A stretch of 37,609 nt of DNA from Pelolinea sp. (GTDB lineage: Bacteria > Chloroflexota > Anaerolineae > Anaerolineales > Anaerolineaceae): positions 1 to 37,609 of the forward strand of contig JAUYCC010000001.1 of NCBI GenBank assembly GCA_030692365.1. The letters are read 5' to 3'. Below the pieces are notes generated by a model, which saw nothing but the letters and a program-made list of their open reading frames with translations, was not told the DNA's origin and ran no database searches. The translations under genes were made by a program, and so were the position numbers. This document shows, one piece after another, positions 25,983 to 33,513 of this stretch (position 1 is its first letter; every line of letters starts with the position of its first letter).

Positions 25983-26219
25983 TTAATGATTCTTATCGAG
26001 ATACGGCGCGAGTCTTCTCACGCGTTTGATAATACTTTTGCCCTGAACAGGTACCATTTGATCAAGCATTCCCAAGGCGCGTGCGGAGCGTTTGCGGCGC
26101 AGGTGGCTTTTTCCGCCTTTGGTGCGGACTACCAGACCTGAACCGGTCGCGCGAAAGCGCTTGGAGGTTGCTTTATGGGTCTTCAGTTTGAATTTACCTT
26201 TTTTCTGCTTCCTCGGCAC
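25983..26219 (-). CDS. rpmI: 50S ribosomal protein L35
   Basis: The 78-aa protein has the L35 pattern: KKGKFKLKTHKATSKRFRATGSGLVVRTKGGKSHLRRKRSARALG. It is somewhat longer than the usual 64-66 residues through its C-terminal part (MVPVQGKSIIKRVRRLAPYLDKNH). The start codon is GTG at 26219, with GGAG about 9 nt upstream, read as MPRKQKKG. It is preceded by its own extended -10 promoter and a small hairpin, so it can be transcribed apart from thrS-infC. Confidence 0.95.
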   Translation of the reverse strand: MPRKQKKGKFKLKTHKATSKRFRATGSGLVVRTKGGKSHLRRKRSARALGMLDQMVPVQGKSIIKRVRRLAPYLDKNH

Positions 26220-26245
26220 GGTCTTTCTCCTTACTTTAGGTTTAC

Positions 26246-26284
26246 AAAAAAATCTCGCTTGAAGAGCGAAGCGCTATTATACCA
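26246..26284 (-). promoter_or_regulatory. rpmI promoter with adjacent hairpin and T-run
   Basis: On the minus strand TGGTATAAT (26284-26276) is a perfect extended -10 element. Directly after it lies a small hairpin, TCGCT-CTTCA-AGCGA (26269-26255), and then seven T residues (26252-26246). For transcripts reading in from infC this could be a weak terminator; for transcripts starting here it would be a 5'-end hairpin. Confidence 0.55.
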
Positions 26285-26306
26285 GATTTCCTGAAGATCA
26301 ATCTAA

Positions 26307-26332
26307 TGGAACACCAGATGGTGTTCCATTAA
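26307..26332 (-). repeat. Perfect hairpin between infC and rpmI
   Basis: AATGGAACACC (arms about 11-12 nt) pairs with GGTGTTCCATT around a 4-nt loop. No T-run follows on the minus strand, so it is more likely an RNA processing or stability element than a terminator. Confidence 0.5.
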
Positions 26333-26358
26333 TATTTATTTTGGATTGAGAGTAAAAC

Positions 26359-26985
26359 CTATTCCGGTTTTACAGTGTCCACCGCTTTTTCCTGCATGGC
26401 TGGCGCCTCAGCCTTCTCAGCCTTGGCAACTGGTTTTTCCAGGCTGGCAACTTCTGCCTTTTTACTGCCGGGTTTCTCGGGCGCCAATACCAGGGTCATG
26501 GATTTGCCTTCCATGGAAGGAGCAAATTCGATCTTTGAAACATCCTTCAAAGCTTCGGCGATTTCCTTCAGGTCTTCAAGCGCGATCTCAGGGTAAGTGA
26601 TTTCACGGCCGCGGAACTTGATGGTCACGCGTACTTTCATACCGTGTTCCAGCCAGCGCCGGGCGTCAGCCACTTTAAATCCGCGGTGATGCACGTTGGT
26701 TTTTGGGCGCAGGCGGATTTCCTTGATCTCGATCTTGGTCTGGGCTTTGCGTGCTTGGCGTTCTTTCTTTCCCAGTTCGAAAATATATTTTCCCATGTCA
26801 ATTACCTTGACTACTGGCGGGTCCGCGTTGGCGGCTATTTCCACCAAGTCAAGTCCGGCGTCTCTGGCAGCCTGCTGGGCGACTTCGATCGGTACGACTC
26901 CCCGGTTTTCCCCGTCGGCGTCAATTAACCTGACTTTCGGGGCGCGAATAAACTGGTTGGCTCTTACGTCTGATGATGCGCTAAT
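26359..26985 (-). CDS. infC: Translation initiation factor IF-3, AUU start codon
   Basis: IF-3 keeps the 30S subunit free and checks start-codon choice. From ATT at 26985 the protein is 208 aa and begins (M)SASSDVRANQFIRAPKVRLIDADG, then VPIEVAQQAARDAGLDLVEIAANADPPVVKVIDMGKYIFE, the conserved N-domain. The C-domain follows (KEIRLRPKTNVHHRGFKVADARRWLEHGMKVRVTIKFRGREI). A GAGGAG site (26997-26992) lies 6 nt before the ATT. No ATG, GTG or TTG occurs in frame near it; starting at the GTG at 26847 would delete most of the N-domain. AUU start is the classic infC feature used for autoregulation. The last 40 residues are a Lys/Glu/Ala-rich tail. Confidence 0.93.
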   Translation of the reverse strand: MSASSDVRANQFIRAPKVRLIDADGENRGVVPIEVAQQAARDAGLDLVEIAANADPPVVKVIDMGKYIFELGKKERQARKAQTKIEIKEIRLRPKTNVHHRGFKVADARRWLEHGMKVRVTIKFRGREITYPEIALEDLKEIAEALKDVSKIEFAPSMEGKSMTLVLAPEKPGSKKAEVASLEKPVAKAEKAEAPAMQEKAVDTVKPE

Positions 26986-27054
26986 CTTTATCTCCTCATA
27001 TAAACATGTAGATTTGATATTACCATAATTATAATTTCTAAGTCAATAATTAAC

Positions 27055-27084
27055 AGAAAAAGCCCGGGATGTTTTCCGGGCTTT
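27055..27084 (-). terminator. Hairpin terminator after thrS
   Basis: AAAGCCCGG (27059-27067) and CCGGGCTTT (27076-27084) form a 9-bp stem with T residues on the minus-strand exit. It lies between thrS and infC and may reduce, rather than stop, read-through into infC. Confidence 0.75.
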
Positions 27085-27104
27085 CAAATTCCTGTTTTCG
27101 CAGC

Positions 27105-28892
27105 TTATACCTTGTCAGCGATGCCTTTCTTGGCGAACGCAACAAATTCATCCAGTGAAATTGGCCCCGGATTTTCACCGTTTCGCAACCGCAGCGCTAC
27201 TTTGCCCGCTTCCATTTCCTGGTCTCCAATGACCAGCATGTAAGGGATTTTCTGGTTCTGCGCGTCGCGGATTTTGGCGTTCATGCGCTCGCTGCGGTCA
27301 TCCAGTTTGGCGCGGATGCCGTTCTGCTTAAGCTGTTTCACCACCTGGGCGGCATACTCAAAATGGCGGTCGGCGATGGGGATGGCCATAGCTTGGACAG
27401 GTGACAGCCAAACCGGGAATGCGCCGCCGTAATGCTCGATCAGGATTCCGAAGAAGCGCTCCATGCTGCCCATCAGCGCGCGATGCACCATGTACGGGCG
27501 GTGCTGCTGCCCGTCTTCGCCGATATAGGTCAGGTCAAAGAGGTCCGGCAGATTAAAGTCAAATTGATTGGTTGAAAGCTGCCATTCGCGCCCGATGGCA
27601 TCCTTGACCTTTAAGTCGATCTTGGGGCCGTAGAACGCGCCGCCGCCTTCATCCACAACGTAATCAAGCCCTGAACGCTGCAGAGAGGAGCGCAGCGCGG
27701 CTTCCGCTTCGCGCCAGCGGAATTCTTCCCCGACGGCTTTTTCAGGCCGGGTACCCAGGTAGGCTTTGAAATCTTTAAAGCCGAACGAGCGCAGGATGTG
27801 CAGGCAGAAATTGAGCACGAAATCAATTTCATCCGGCATTTGCTCCGGCGTGCAGAAGTGGTGCGCGTCATCCTGGGTAAAGCCGCGTACCCGCAGCAGC
27901 CCATGAAGTACGCCGCTGCGTTCATAGCGGTATACGGTGCCCATTTCTGCGAAGCGTATTGGCATCTCGCGGTAGGAGCGCATGCGGCTCTTGTAGATAT
28001 GCACATGGAAAGGGCAGTTCATGGGTTTAAGGTAGTACTGCTGCCCGTCAATATCAATGGGCGAGTACATATTCTCTTTATAGAACCCGAGATGCCCGCT
28101 GGTCTCCCACAGGGAAGATTTGCCAATGTGCGGGGTATAAACAAATTCATAATCCGCTTTCTCGTGCTCTTCGCTCCAGAAGTTTTCCATGATCTTGCGG
28201 ATCTTGGCGCCTTTGGGATGCCAGAGGATCAACCCGGTGCCGATATCGTCATTGCTGCTGAAAAGGTCCAGGTCTTTGCCCAATTTGCGGTGGTCGCGCT
28301 TTTTGGCTTCTTCAGCCAGTTTCAGGTATTCCTCAAGCGCTTCAGGCGTTTCCCACACGGTGCCGTAGATGCGCTGCAGCATGGGGTTGCGCTCGTCTCC
28401 ACGCCAATACGCGCCGGCAACATTGAGCAGTTTGAAGGCTTTGGGAGGGATCTCGCCGGTGTGTTCAATATGAGGCCCGCGGCACAGATCGATGAATTTG
28501 TCATGCTGGTAGATGCTCAATTCCGGTTTTTCGGAGACCGCGTGTCCGTGCTCGTCCTGGGTGCCTTTTTCCAGATCATTGATCAGTTCAATTTTAAAAG
28601 GCTGGTCTTTGAATAGTTCTTTGGCTTTGGCCGCATCCACCACCTCGCGCCTGAAAGGGAAATTGCCCTTGATGATCTCACGCATGCGAACTTCAATGTC
28701 GCTCAGGTCTTCCGAAGAAAGCGGGCGGGGAAGGTCGAAATCATAATAAAAGCCATCTTCAATGGCCGGACCGATGGCGATTTTGGCGTCCGGGAATTTA
28801 TCCAGCACCGCCTGTGCCATCACATGCGCGGTGGAGTGCCGCAGCCGGTAGAGATGCGAACCTTCATATTTTTCAACAACTTTTTCTGCCAT
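27105..28892 (-). CDS. thrS: Threonyl-tRNA synthetase lacking the TGS domain
   Basis: The enzyme charges tRNA-Thr and edits mis-charged serine. I start it at ATG 28892 (GGAGG 5 nt upstream), giving 595 aa. The editing domain begins at once: the HxxxH zinc-like motif is H19-STA-H23, about 54 residues earlier than in E. coli, so the N1/TGS domain is absent. CRGPHIEHTGEI follows. Catalytic motifs are MNCPFHVHIYKS, RFAEMGTVYRYERSG.LHGLLRVRGFTQDDAHHF (motif 2) and HRALMGSMERFFG (motif 3). The anticodon domain ends the chain. A longer frame reaching 29078 is only the translation of the T-box leader. Expression should depend on uncharged tRNA-Thr. Confidence 0.96.
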   Translation of the reverse strand: MAEKVVEKYEGSHLYRLRHSTAHVMAQAVLDKFPDAKIAIGPAIEDGFYYDFDLPRPLSSEDLSDIEVRMREIIKGNFPFRREVVDAAKAKELFKDQPFKIELINDLEKGTQDEHGHAVSEKPELSIYQHDKFIDLCRGPHIEHTGEIPPKAFKLLNVAGAYWRGDERNPMLQRIYGTVWETPEALEEYLKLAEEAKKRDHRKLGKDLDLFSSNDDIGTGLILWHPKGAKIRKIMENFWSEEHEKADYEFVYTPHIGKSSLWETSGHLGFYKENMYSPIDIDGQQYYLKPMNCPFHVHIYKSRMRSYREMPIRFAEMGTVYRYERSGVLHGLLRVRGFTQDDAHHFCTPEQMPDEIDFVLNFCLHILRSFGFKDFKAYLGTRPEKAVGEEFRWREAEAALRSSLQRSGLDYVVDEGGGAFYGPKIDLKVKDAIGREWQLSTNQFDFNLPDLFDLTYIGEDGQQHRPYMVHRALMGSMERFFGILIEHYGGAFPVWLSPVQAMAIPIADRHFEYAAQVVKQLKQNGIRAKLDDRSERMNAKIRDAQNQKIPYMLVIGDQEMEAGKVALRLRNGENPGPISLDEFVAFAKKGIADKV

Positions 28893-28914
28893 TCTTACCT
28901 CCATGATAAGTATT

Positions 28915-29160
28915 AACAAAAAACCGCCCCGATTCTGGGGCGGGAGGCGTCTCTCGTGGTTCCACCCAGTTTGGCTAAAATATTTCAGCCCACTTGGAGT
29001 GACCGGTAACGGGGTCAGCCGGCTTTCGTACTGATGGCTTTGGCCAGGTTCAGAATGCGGCTCGCAGGGGGTGTTCACTGGTCATCGCTGTCGGGAATTC
29101 TCAGCCTGTGATTCCCTTTCCTGTCAGGATGGCGGCCAGTTACTCGTTCTGGTCATAACC
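28915..29160 (-). ncRNA. T-box riboswitch leader of thrS
   Basis: Read on the minus strand, the leader has an AGTA S-turn followed by CTGG, an apical stem (GGGAAT/ATTCCC), a specifier region where ACC (29072-29070, a Thr codon) follows TGAAC, the conserved T-box TGGGTGGAACCACG (28968-28955), and a terminator (28943-28924). Uncharged tRNA-Thr would pair at ACC and at the T-box bulge (TGGA), favouring the antiterminator. The specifier is read as ACC because thrS follows; a shift by one base would read CAC, so the exact register needs a structure model. Confidence 0.92.
28918..28943 (-). terminator. T-box regulated terminator
   Basis: On the minus strand CCGCCCC and GGGGCGG form a 7-bp GC stem (28943-28924) with a 6-nt loop, followed by six T residues. 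It sits between the T-box motif and the thrS ribosome site. Confidence 0.9.
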
Positions 29161-29172
29161 TTTGTCTATCAG

Positions 29173-29246
29173 TGGGCGGTATAGGACTCGAACCTACGAC
29201 CTTTGCGATGTCAACGCAACGCTCTAACCAACTGAGCTAACCGCCC
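29173..29246 (-). tRNA. tRNA-Val (GAC)
   Basis: A 74-nt cloverleaf on the minus strand: acceptor GGGCGGT with ACCGCCC, D-arm GCTC/GAGC, anticodon stem TTGCG/CGCAA with loop TTGACAT (anticodon GAC, valine), and T-arm GTAGG/CCTAT with TTCGAGT. The discriminator is A and CCA is not encoded. A strong promoter ends a few bases upstream. The thrS T-box leader begins within about 15 nt of its 3' end, leaving no room for a separate promoter between them. Confidence 0.95.
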
Positions 29247-29256
29247 ACAGGACTGT

Positions 29257-29284
29257 ATTATACCAAATCAAAGCAGAATGGCAA
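29257..29284 (-). promoter_or_regulatory. Promoter of tRNA-Val, probably also of the T-box/thrS transcript
   Basis: On the minus strand TTGCCA (29284-29279), 16 nt and TATAAT (29262-29257) are present, with TGG making an extended -10. Transcription should start near 29250, about 4 nt before the tRNA. Confidence 0.8.
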
Positions 29285-29466
29285 TAAACGAATTCGAAAA
29301 ATATTGTCATTTTCAGTAATTTACTTCAAGAACAGCAAAAAGTGCTAATTAATAATTTTAAACAGTGACATTAAATAAGACATTTATTCCTCTTTATTTT
29401 CTTTTTTGCTAATCATCCATGATTGCATGGGATATACTTTTATCAATTCAATAAAGTAAAGACACG

Positions 29467-31122
29467 ATGCCAAAAGATATCAAACCTGAATTCGACCGCT
29501 GGGAAAATGAAACCCTTTATCCGCTTCTAACAAAATATCCGGAGCGAAAAGAAACCTTCAAAACAACCTCGGGAGTAGAAGTGCCACGCGTTGCCATGCC
29601 CGGAGAAAGCGAATATCTGGAGGAATTGGGTTTTCCTGGAGAATATCCTTTCACGCGCGGCATCCAGCCCACCATGTATCGCGGGCGGTTATGGACAATG
29701 CGCCAATACGCCGGATACGCCTCCGCGCAGGAATCTAACCGCCGATATCGCTATCTGCTCGACCAGGGGCAGACAGGGCTTTCGGTGGCTTTCGACCTGC
29801 CCACCCAGATTGGCTATGACAGCGATGACCCCATGGCAGCCGGTGAGGTGGGCAAGGTGGGTGTGGCCATTTCTTCACTGTTCGATATGGAAGCGCTCTT
29901 CGATAGCATTCCCCTAAACAAGGTTTCAACCAGCATGACCATCAACGCGCCTGCGGCGGTACTCCTGGCATTGTATATCGCAGTGGCGCGCAAGCAGGGG
30001 GTAGAAGAAAAAGCCTTACGCGGGACTATTCAGAACGATATTTTAAAGGAATATATTGCTCGCGGCACTTATATCTTTCCGCCCAAGCCGTCCATGCGCC
30101 TGATCACGGATGTGTTTAAGTATTGCCAGACGAATGTGCCTGCCTGGAATACCATCAGTATTTCCGGATATCACATCCGCGAGGCGGGTTCCACCGCCGC
30201 ACAGGAAGTGGCATTCACCTTCGCAAACGCCATCGCTTATGTTGAAGCTGCTCTAGCCGCGGGAATGGAAGTGGATAAATTTGCTGACCAGCTTTCCTTC
30301 TTCTTTGCCTGCCATAACAACTTCTTTGAAGAAATTGCCAAGTTTCGCGCCGCGCGCCGTATTTGGGCGCGGTTGGTTAAGGAGCGCTTCAAATCAAAAG
30401 ATCCGCATTCGCAAATGCTGCGCTTTCACACCCAGACCGGCGGTTCCACGCTCACTGCGCAGCAGCCAGAAAACAATGTCGTGCGCACCACCATCCAGGC
30501 GCTGGCGGCGGTGCTGGGTGGCACGCAATCTTTGCACACCAACAGTATGGATGAAGCCCTGTCGCTGCCGTCCGAAAAAGCCGTGCGGGTTGCGCTGCGC
30601 ACCCAGCAGATCATCGCGCATGAGTCCGGCGTCGCGGATTCTGTTGATCCGCTGGCGGGGTCTTATCTGGTTGAATCCCTCACCGATGAGCTTGAAAAAC
30701 TCGCGCTGCAAACCATTCGCAAGATCGATGAGATGGGCGGCGCGCTGGCGGCTATTGATAATGGTTTTGTGCAAACGGAGATCCAGGAATCCGCTTACCG
30801 CTTCCAAAAAGCGGTGGAGAATAATACCGAGATCATCGTTGGGGTGAACAATTTCCAGATGAATGAGAAAGTGGAGATTGAAAGGCTCAAGGTGGACCCG
30901 GTGATCGAAGTGCAGCAGAAAACCCGGCTGGCGGAACTGCGCTCATCCCGCGATGATGGCAAGGTGAAAGAATTGAAAGCGCGGCTTGAATCTTCCGCGT
31001 GTTCAGATGATAACCTGATGCCGCTGTTTATCACCTGTGTTGAGAATAACCTCACCTTGGGCGAGATTTGCGGTGTTCTGCGCGGTGTGTGGGGAGAATA
31101 CCAGCCACCTGTTTGGGGATAA
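29467..31122 (+). CDS. Methylmalonyl-CoA mutase, catalytic (alpha/large) subunit without B12 domain
   Basis: This subunit houses the radical TIM barrel that interconverts methylmalonyl-CoA and succinyl-CoA. The 551-aa protein has [64 protein letters not shown] and [12 protein letters not shown]81 and R199 are 118 apart, exactly like Y89 and R207 of the Propionibacterium enzyme, the pair that separates methylmalonyl-CoA from isobutyryl-CoA mutases. It stops before a cobalamin-binding domain (no DxHxxG), so a separate small B12 subunit must be encoded elsewhere. No clear Shine-Dalgarno precedes the ATG. The epimerase gene follows by 18 nt. Confidence 0.93.
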   Translation: MPKDIKPEFDRWENETLYPLLTKYPERKETFKTTSGVEVPRVAMPGESEYLEELGFPGEYPFTRGIQPTMYRGRLWTMRQYAGYASAQESNRRYRYLLDQGQTGLSVAFDLPTQIGYDSDDPMAAGEVGKVGVAISSLFDMEALFDSIPLNKVSTSMTINAPAAVLLALYIAVARKQGVEEKALRGTIQNDILKEYIARGTYIFPPKPSMRLITDVFKYCQTNVPAWNTISISGYHIREAGSTAAQEVAFTFANAIAYVEAALAAGMEVDKFADQLSFFFACHNNFFEEIAKFRAARRIWARLVKERFKSKDPHSQMLRFHTQTGGSTLTAQQPENNVVRTTIQALAAVLGGTQSLHTNSMDEALSLPSEKAVRVALRTQQIIAHESGVADSVDPLAGSYLVESLTDELEKLALQTIRKIDEMGGALAAIDNGFVQTEIQESAYRFQKAVENNTEIIVGVNNFQMNEKVEIERLKVDPVIEVQQKTRLAELRSSRDDGKVKELKARLESSACSDDNLMPLFITCVENNLTLGEICGVLRGVWGEYQPPVWG

Positions 31123-31140
31123 ATTCATTGAGAGGAAATC

Positions 31141-31548
31141 ATGGCTAAAGTAAAAAAGATCAATCATATTGCGGTTGTTGTTGAGGATATCCAGTCTTCG
31201 CTGGCTTTTTGGGAAGGTGCGTTGGGCATTAAGTTGGAGAAGGTGGAAGATATACCAGCCCAAAAGGCAAAGGTGGCTTTCCTGCCGGTGGGCGAGGGTG
31301 AGGTGGAACTGGTCCAGCCGACAGACCCGGAATCCGGGACAGGCAAATTTCTTAAAGAACGGGGCGGCGGCATGCATCACCTCTGCCTGGAAGTGGATGA
31401 TATCGCGGGTATGCTGGCGCAAATGAAAGAAAAAGGCGTGCGGCTGATCAATGAAGCCCCGCTGGAAATGGAAGGCCGAAAGATCGCATTTATCCATCCA
31501 AAAAGCGCCAGCGGCGTGCTGGTTGAGCTGTACGAATTGACTCGTTAG
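31141..31548 (+). CDS. mce: Methylmalonyl-CoA epimerase
   Basis: A 135-aa VOC-fold metalloenzyme that converts (S)- to (R)-methylmalonyl-CoA so the mutase can use it. It shows KINHIAVVVEDI (metal ligand H9), GGGMHHLCLEVDDI (H79/H80), the E-containing VELVQP strand and LVELYELTR at the end (E129 region). Length is normal. A GAGAGGA site lies 6-7 nt before the ATG, and the gene stands 18 nt after the mutase, so the two are co-transcribed. The pair serves propionyl-CoA breakdown or its reverse. Confidence 0.94.
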   Translation: MAKVKKINHIAVVVEDIQSSLAFWEGALGIKLEKVEDIPAQKAKVAFLPVGEGEVELVQPTDPESGTGKFLKERGGGMHHLCLEVDDIAGMLAQMKEKGVRLINEAPLEMEGRKIAFIHPKSASGVLVELYELTR

Positions 31549-31617
31549 GTGCTATTGATGATTCCTTTCCAACAATTGATAAATCCTACATTCTGGAATA
31601 GTGTCCCCGGAATTTTG

Positions 31618-31645
31618 GTAAGTGCGATGCATGCATCGCACTTAC
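31618..31645. repeat. Perfect 28-bp palindrome
   Basis: The half-site GTAAGTGCGATGCA is followed without a spacer by its exact reverse complement. No T-run follows, so it is not a usual terminator. It lies about 70 nt downstream of mce, between convergent genes. Confidence 0.85.
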
Positions 31646-31705
31646 ATGAAATATTGAAGGTTAAAATTTAGCTATAAAACTTTATTTAACTGTTATTCTG
31701 TGATT

Positions 31706-31736
31706 AAAAAAACCGCCCGAAGCTCGGACGGTTTTT
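31706..31736. terminator. Intrinsic terminator of the UMF1-family transporter gene
   Basis: AAACCGTCCGA and TTCGGGCGGTTT-like arms (one G-U pair) form a stem with a short loop and A/T tracts on both sides. It lies 14 nt after the minus-strand transporter stop and could also serve transcripts from mce. Confidence 0.8.
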
Positions 31737-31749
31737 ATCAAGGATTGCT

Positions 31750-33060
31750 TTATTCCACAGTAATCATTTTCGCATCTTCCGCCTTGGCTGTGCTGATGCC
31801 TTGTTCGATGTTCACTTTCGAAAGCAGCACAATGCCTGCCAGGAAGAAGATCACCAGTGAAATGATCGCCAGCCGGCTGTTTCCGGTTAATTGGTTGATT
31901 ACGCTGAACAAGATCGGTCCGATGACGGTATTGAACTTCTCGGAGACGCTGTAGAAACCATAAAATTCCGCGGACTTGCTCTTGGGCATCAACTGCCCGA
32001 CCAATGACCGGCTGAGCGCCTGGCTGCCGCCCTGGACAGTGGCCACAGCCAACCCTAGCAGGATGAAATGCCATTCCTTGGTCATAAAGTAACCGATAAT
32101 GGCGATCAGTGTGTAAACTAACAGGCTGATTGTGATTGTCTTTTTAATACCCAATTTTTTGGATAATTTTCCGAAAAGGATAGCAAACGGCGCGGCTACA
32201 AACTGAACCAGCAGCAGCGTGCCAATCAGGACAGTGGAACCGAAACCCAGGTCGGTGCCGAAAGCGACGGCCATGGTGATGATGGTGCCGATGCCGTTGG
32301 CGTACACAAAGAACGCCAGCAGAAACAGGAACAGATCGCGAAACTTGCTGATGCCTTTCAGAGCTTTAAAGAAACGCTGGAACCCGACCGTTAAAACATT
32401 CAGCCCTTCCTCGCCATGCTCGATCTTGCGCACAGGTTCTTTGACATCCCGGAAGATGGGGATGGAGAAGATCGCCCACCAGACGGCTACGCTGGCCAGG
32501 CTGAGGCGCATCATCAGCTTTATTGCTTCGGTCTCTTCCATATTGGGTAAGAAGCGTGGGCCAATGAAAATCATGACCACATTGATGAGCAGTAGAAGCC
32601 CGCCGCCGATGTAACCCATGGCATAGCCGCGCGATGAAACCTGGTCAATTTCATCTGGCTCTGCCACATGCGGCAGAAGCGCGTCATAGAACACCAGCGA
32701 GCCGGCAAAACCGATAGTTCCTAGAATGTACAAAATGGAGGCTAAAAGCCATTCACCGGGCTGATCGACGAGATAGAGTAACGCGGTGGCAACCACACCG
32801 AGCGCGATAAAGAAGCCCATAAAGACCTTCTTTGACCCACGGAAATCGGCTATTGAGCCGAGTACCGGGCTGATGATCGCGGCGATCAGGCTCCCAATGG
32901 CCACCGTATAGCCCCACAGGGTGAGCGAGCCTTCGGTGGCGATGAACATGCCGAAATAATTGGGCAGGATGGAAGCCATGATGGTGGTGGCGAATGCCGA
33001 GTTCGCCCAGTCATACATGGTCCACGCACGGATGGCGCGCTCGTGCAGTTTATCTTTCAT
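31750..33060 (-). CDS. Major facilitator superfamily transporter, UMF1/Atg22-like
   Basis: The 436-aa protein has about twelve membrane spans and the UMF1 signature near the start (WTMYDWANSAFATTIMASILPNYF), a GSIADFRGSKK loop after the second span (the MFS GxxxDxxGxxx loop), and a central hydrophilic loop around residues 205-235. Relatives include yeast Atg22, a vacuolar amino-acid exporter, but bacterial members have no settled substrate. A GAGGG site lies about 8 nt before the ATG. It stands alone, with its own terminator, beside a repeat-rich intergenic region. Confidence 0.85.
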   Translation of the reverse strand: MKDKLHERAIRAWTMYDWANSAFATTIMASILPNYFGMFIATEGSLTLWGYTVAIGSLIAAIISPVLGSIADFRGSKKVFMGFFIALGVVATALLYLVDQPGEWLLASILYILGTIGFAGSLVFYDALLPHVAEPDEIDQVSSRGYAMGYIGGGLLLLINVVMIFIGPRFLPNMEETEAIKLMMRLSLASVAVWWAIFSIPIFRDVKEPVRKIEHGEEGLNVLTVGFQRFFKALKGISKFRDLFLFLLAFFVYANGIGTIITMAVAFGTDLGFGSTVLIGTLLLVQFVAAPFAILFGKLSKKLGIKKTITISLLVYTLIAIIGYFMTKEWHFILLGLAVATVQGGSQALSRSLVGQLMPKSKSAEFYGFYSVSEKFNTVIGPILFSVINQLTGNSRLAIISLVIFFLAGIVLLSKVNIEQGISTAKAEDAKMITVE

Positions 33061-33513
33061 GGTTAAGCCCTCTTTTCTTTGGATGATTTCATACTGGTAA
33101 TTATAGCAACGATAGAAATCAGCTCATGAAAAAAACCATCCTATCAACCGCGCACTACAACATTACATCCTCCCCCAGGAATTCATTTCAATGGGGAAGC
33201 GTAGAAGGGGGTTAGAGTCATCCTGACCGACCGCAGGGAGGGAAGGATCTCGGCCAAAATAGCAAAGTTTAATAAATCATGCGAGATGCTTCACCTCTTC
33301 AGGGTTTAGCATGACAAGCATAGGGCGCTGCTTGCCTTGTGAAATTCTAACTACGTAAAAACGATAATTTTGGAATCCGTGTCTACCGTAGGCATGCATA
33401 GACCGTAGCGCACTTGCCCATTGCGAAGCATTCTGTAAGGAGAGCGCTTTACGCGTGGGGTGATGTCAACGAAGGGGATATCGAATTTATCTGTGTGAAT
33501 CTGTGGTTAAAAC
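33061..33513. other. Intergenic region with dispersed repeats
   Basis: No gene is seen. It contains one copy of a GTCATCCTGA...GGATCTCGGCC repeat (33217-33255) and one copy of a 65-bp repeat (33416-33480). The rest is unremarkable. Confidence 0.6.
33416..33480. repeat. 65-bp dispersed repeat, copy 1
   Basis: Begins GCCCATTGCGAAGCAT and ends CGAAGGGGATA; 61 of 65 bases match the copy at 34479-34543. Both are followed shortly by TGTGGTTAAA. Confidence 0.9.

Noticed and set aside
28893-29078. An N-terminal extension of thrS of 62 residues in the same frame
   Set aside because: It translates the T-box and terminator RNA, shows no TGS domain, and the ATG at 28892 has a good ribosome site.
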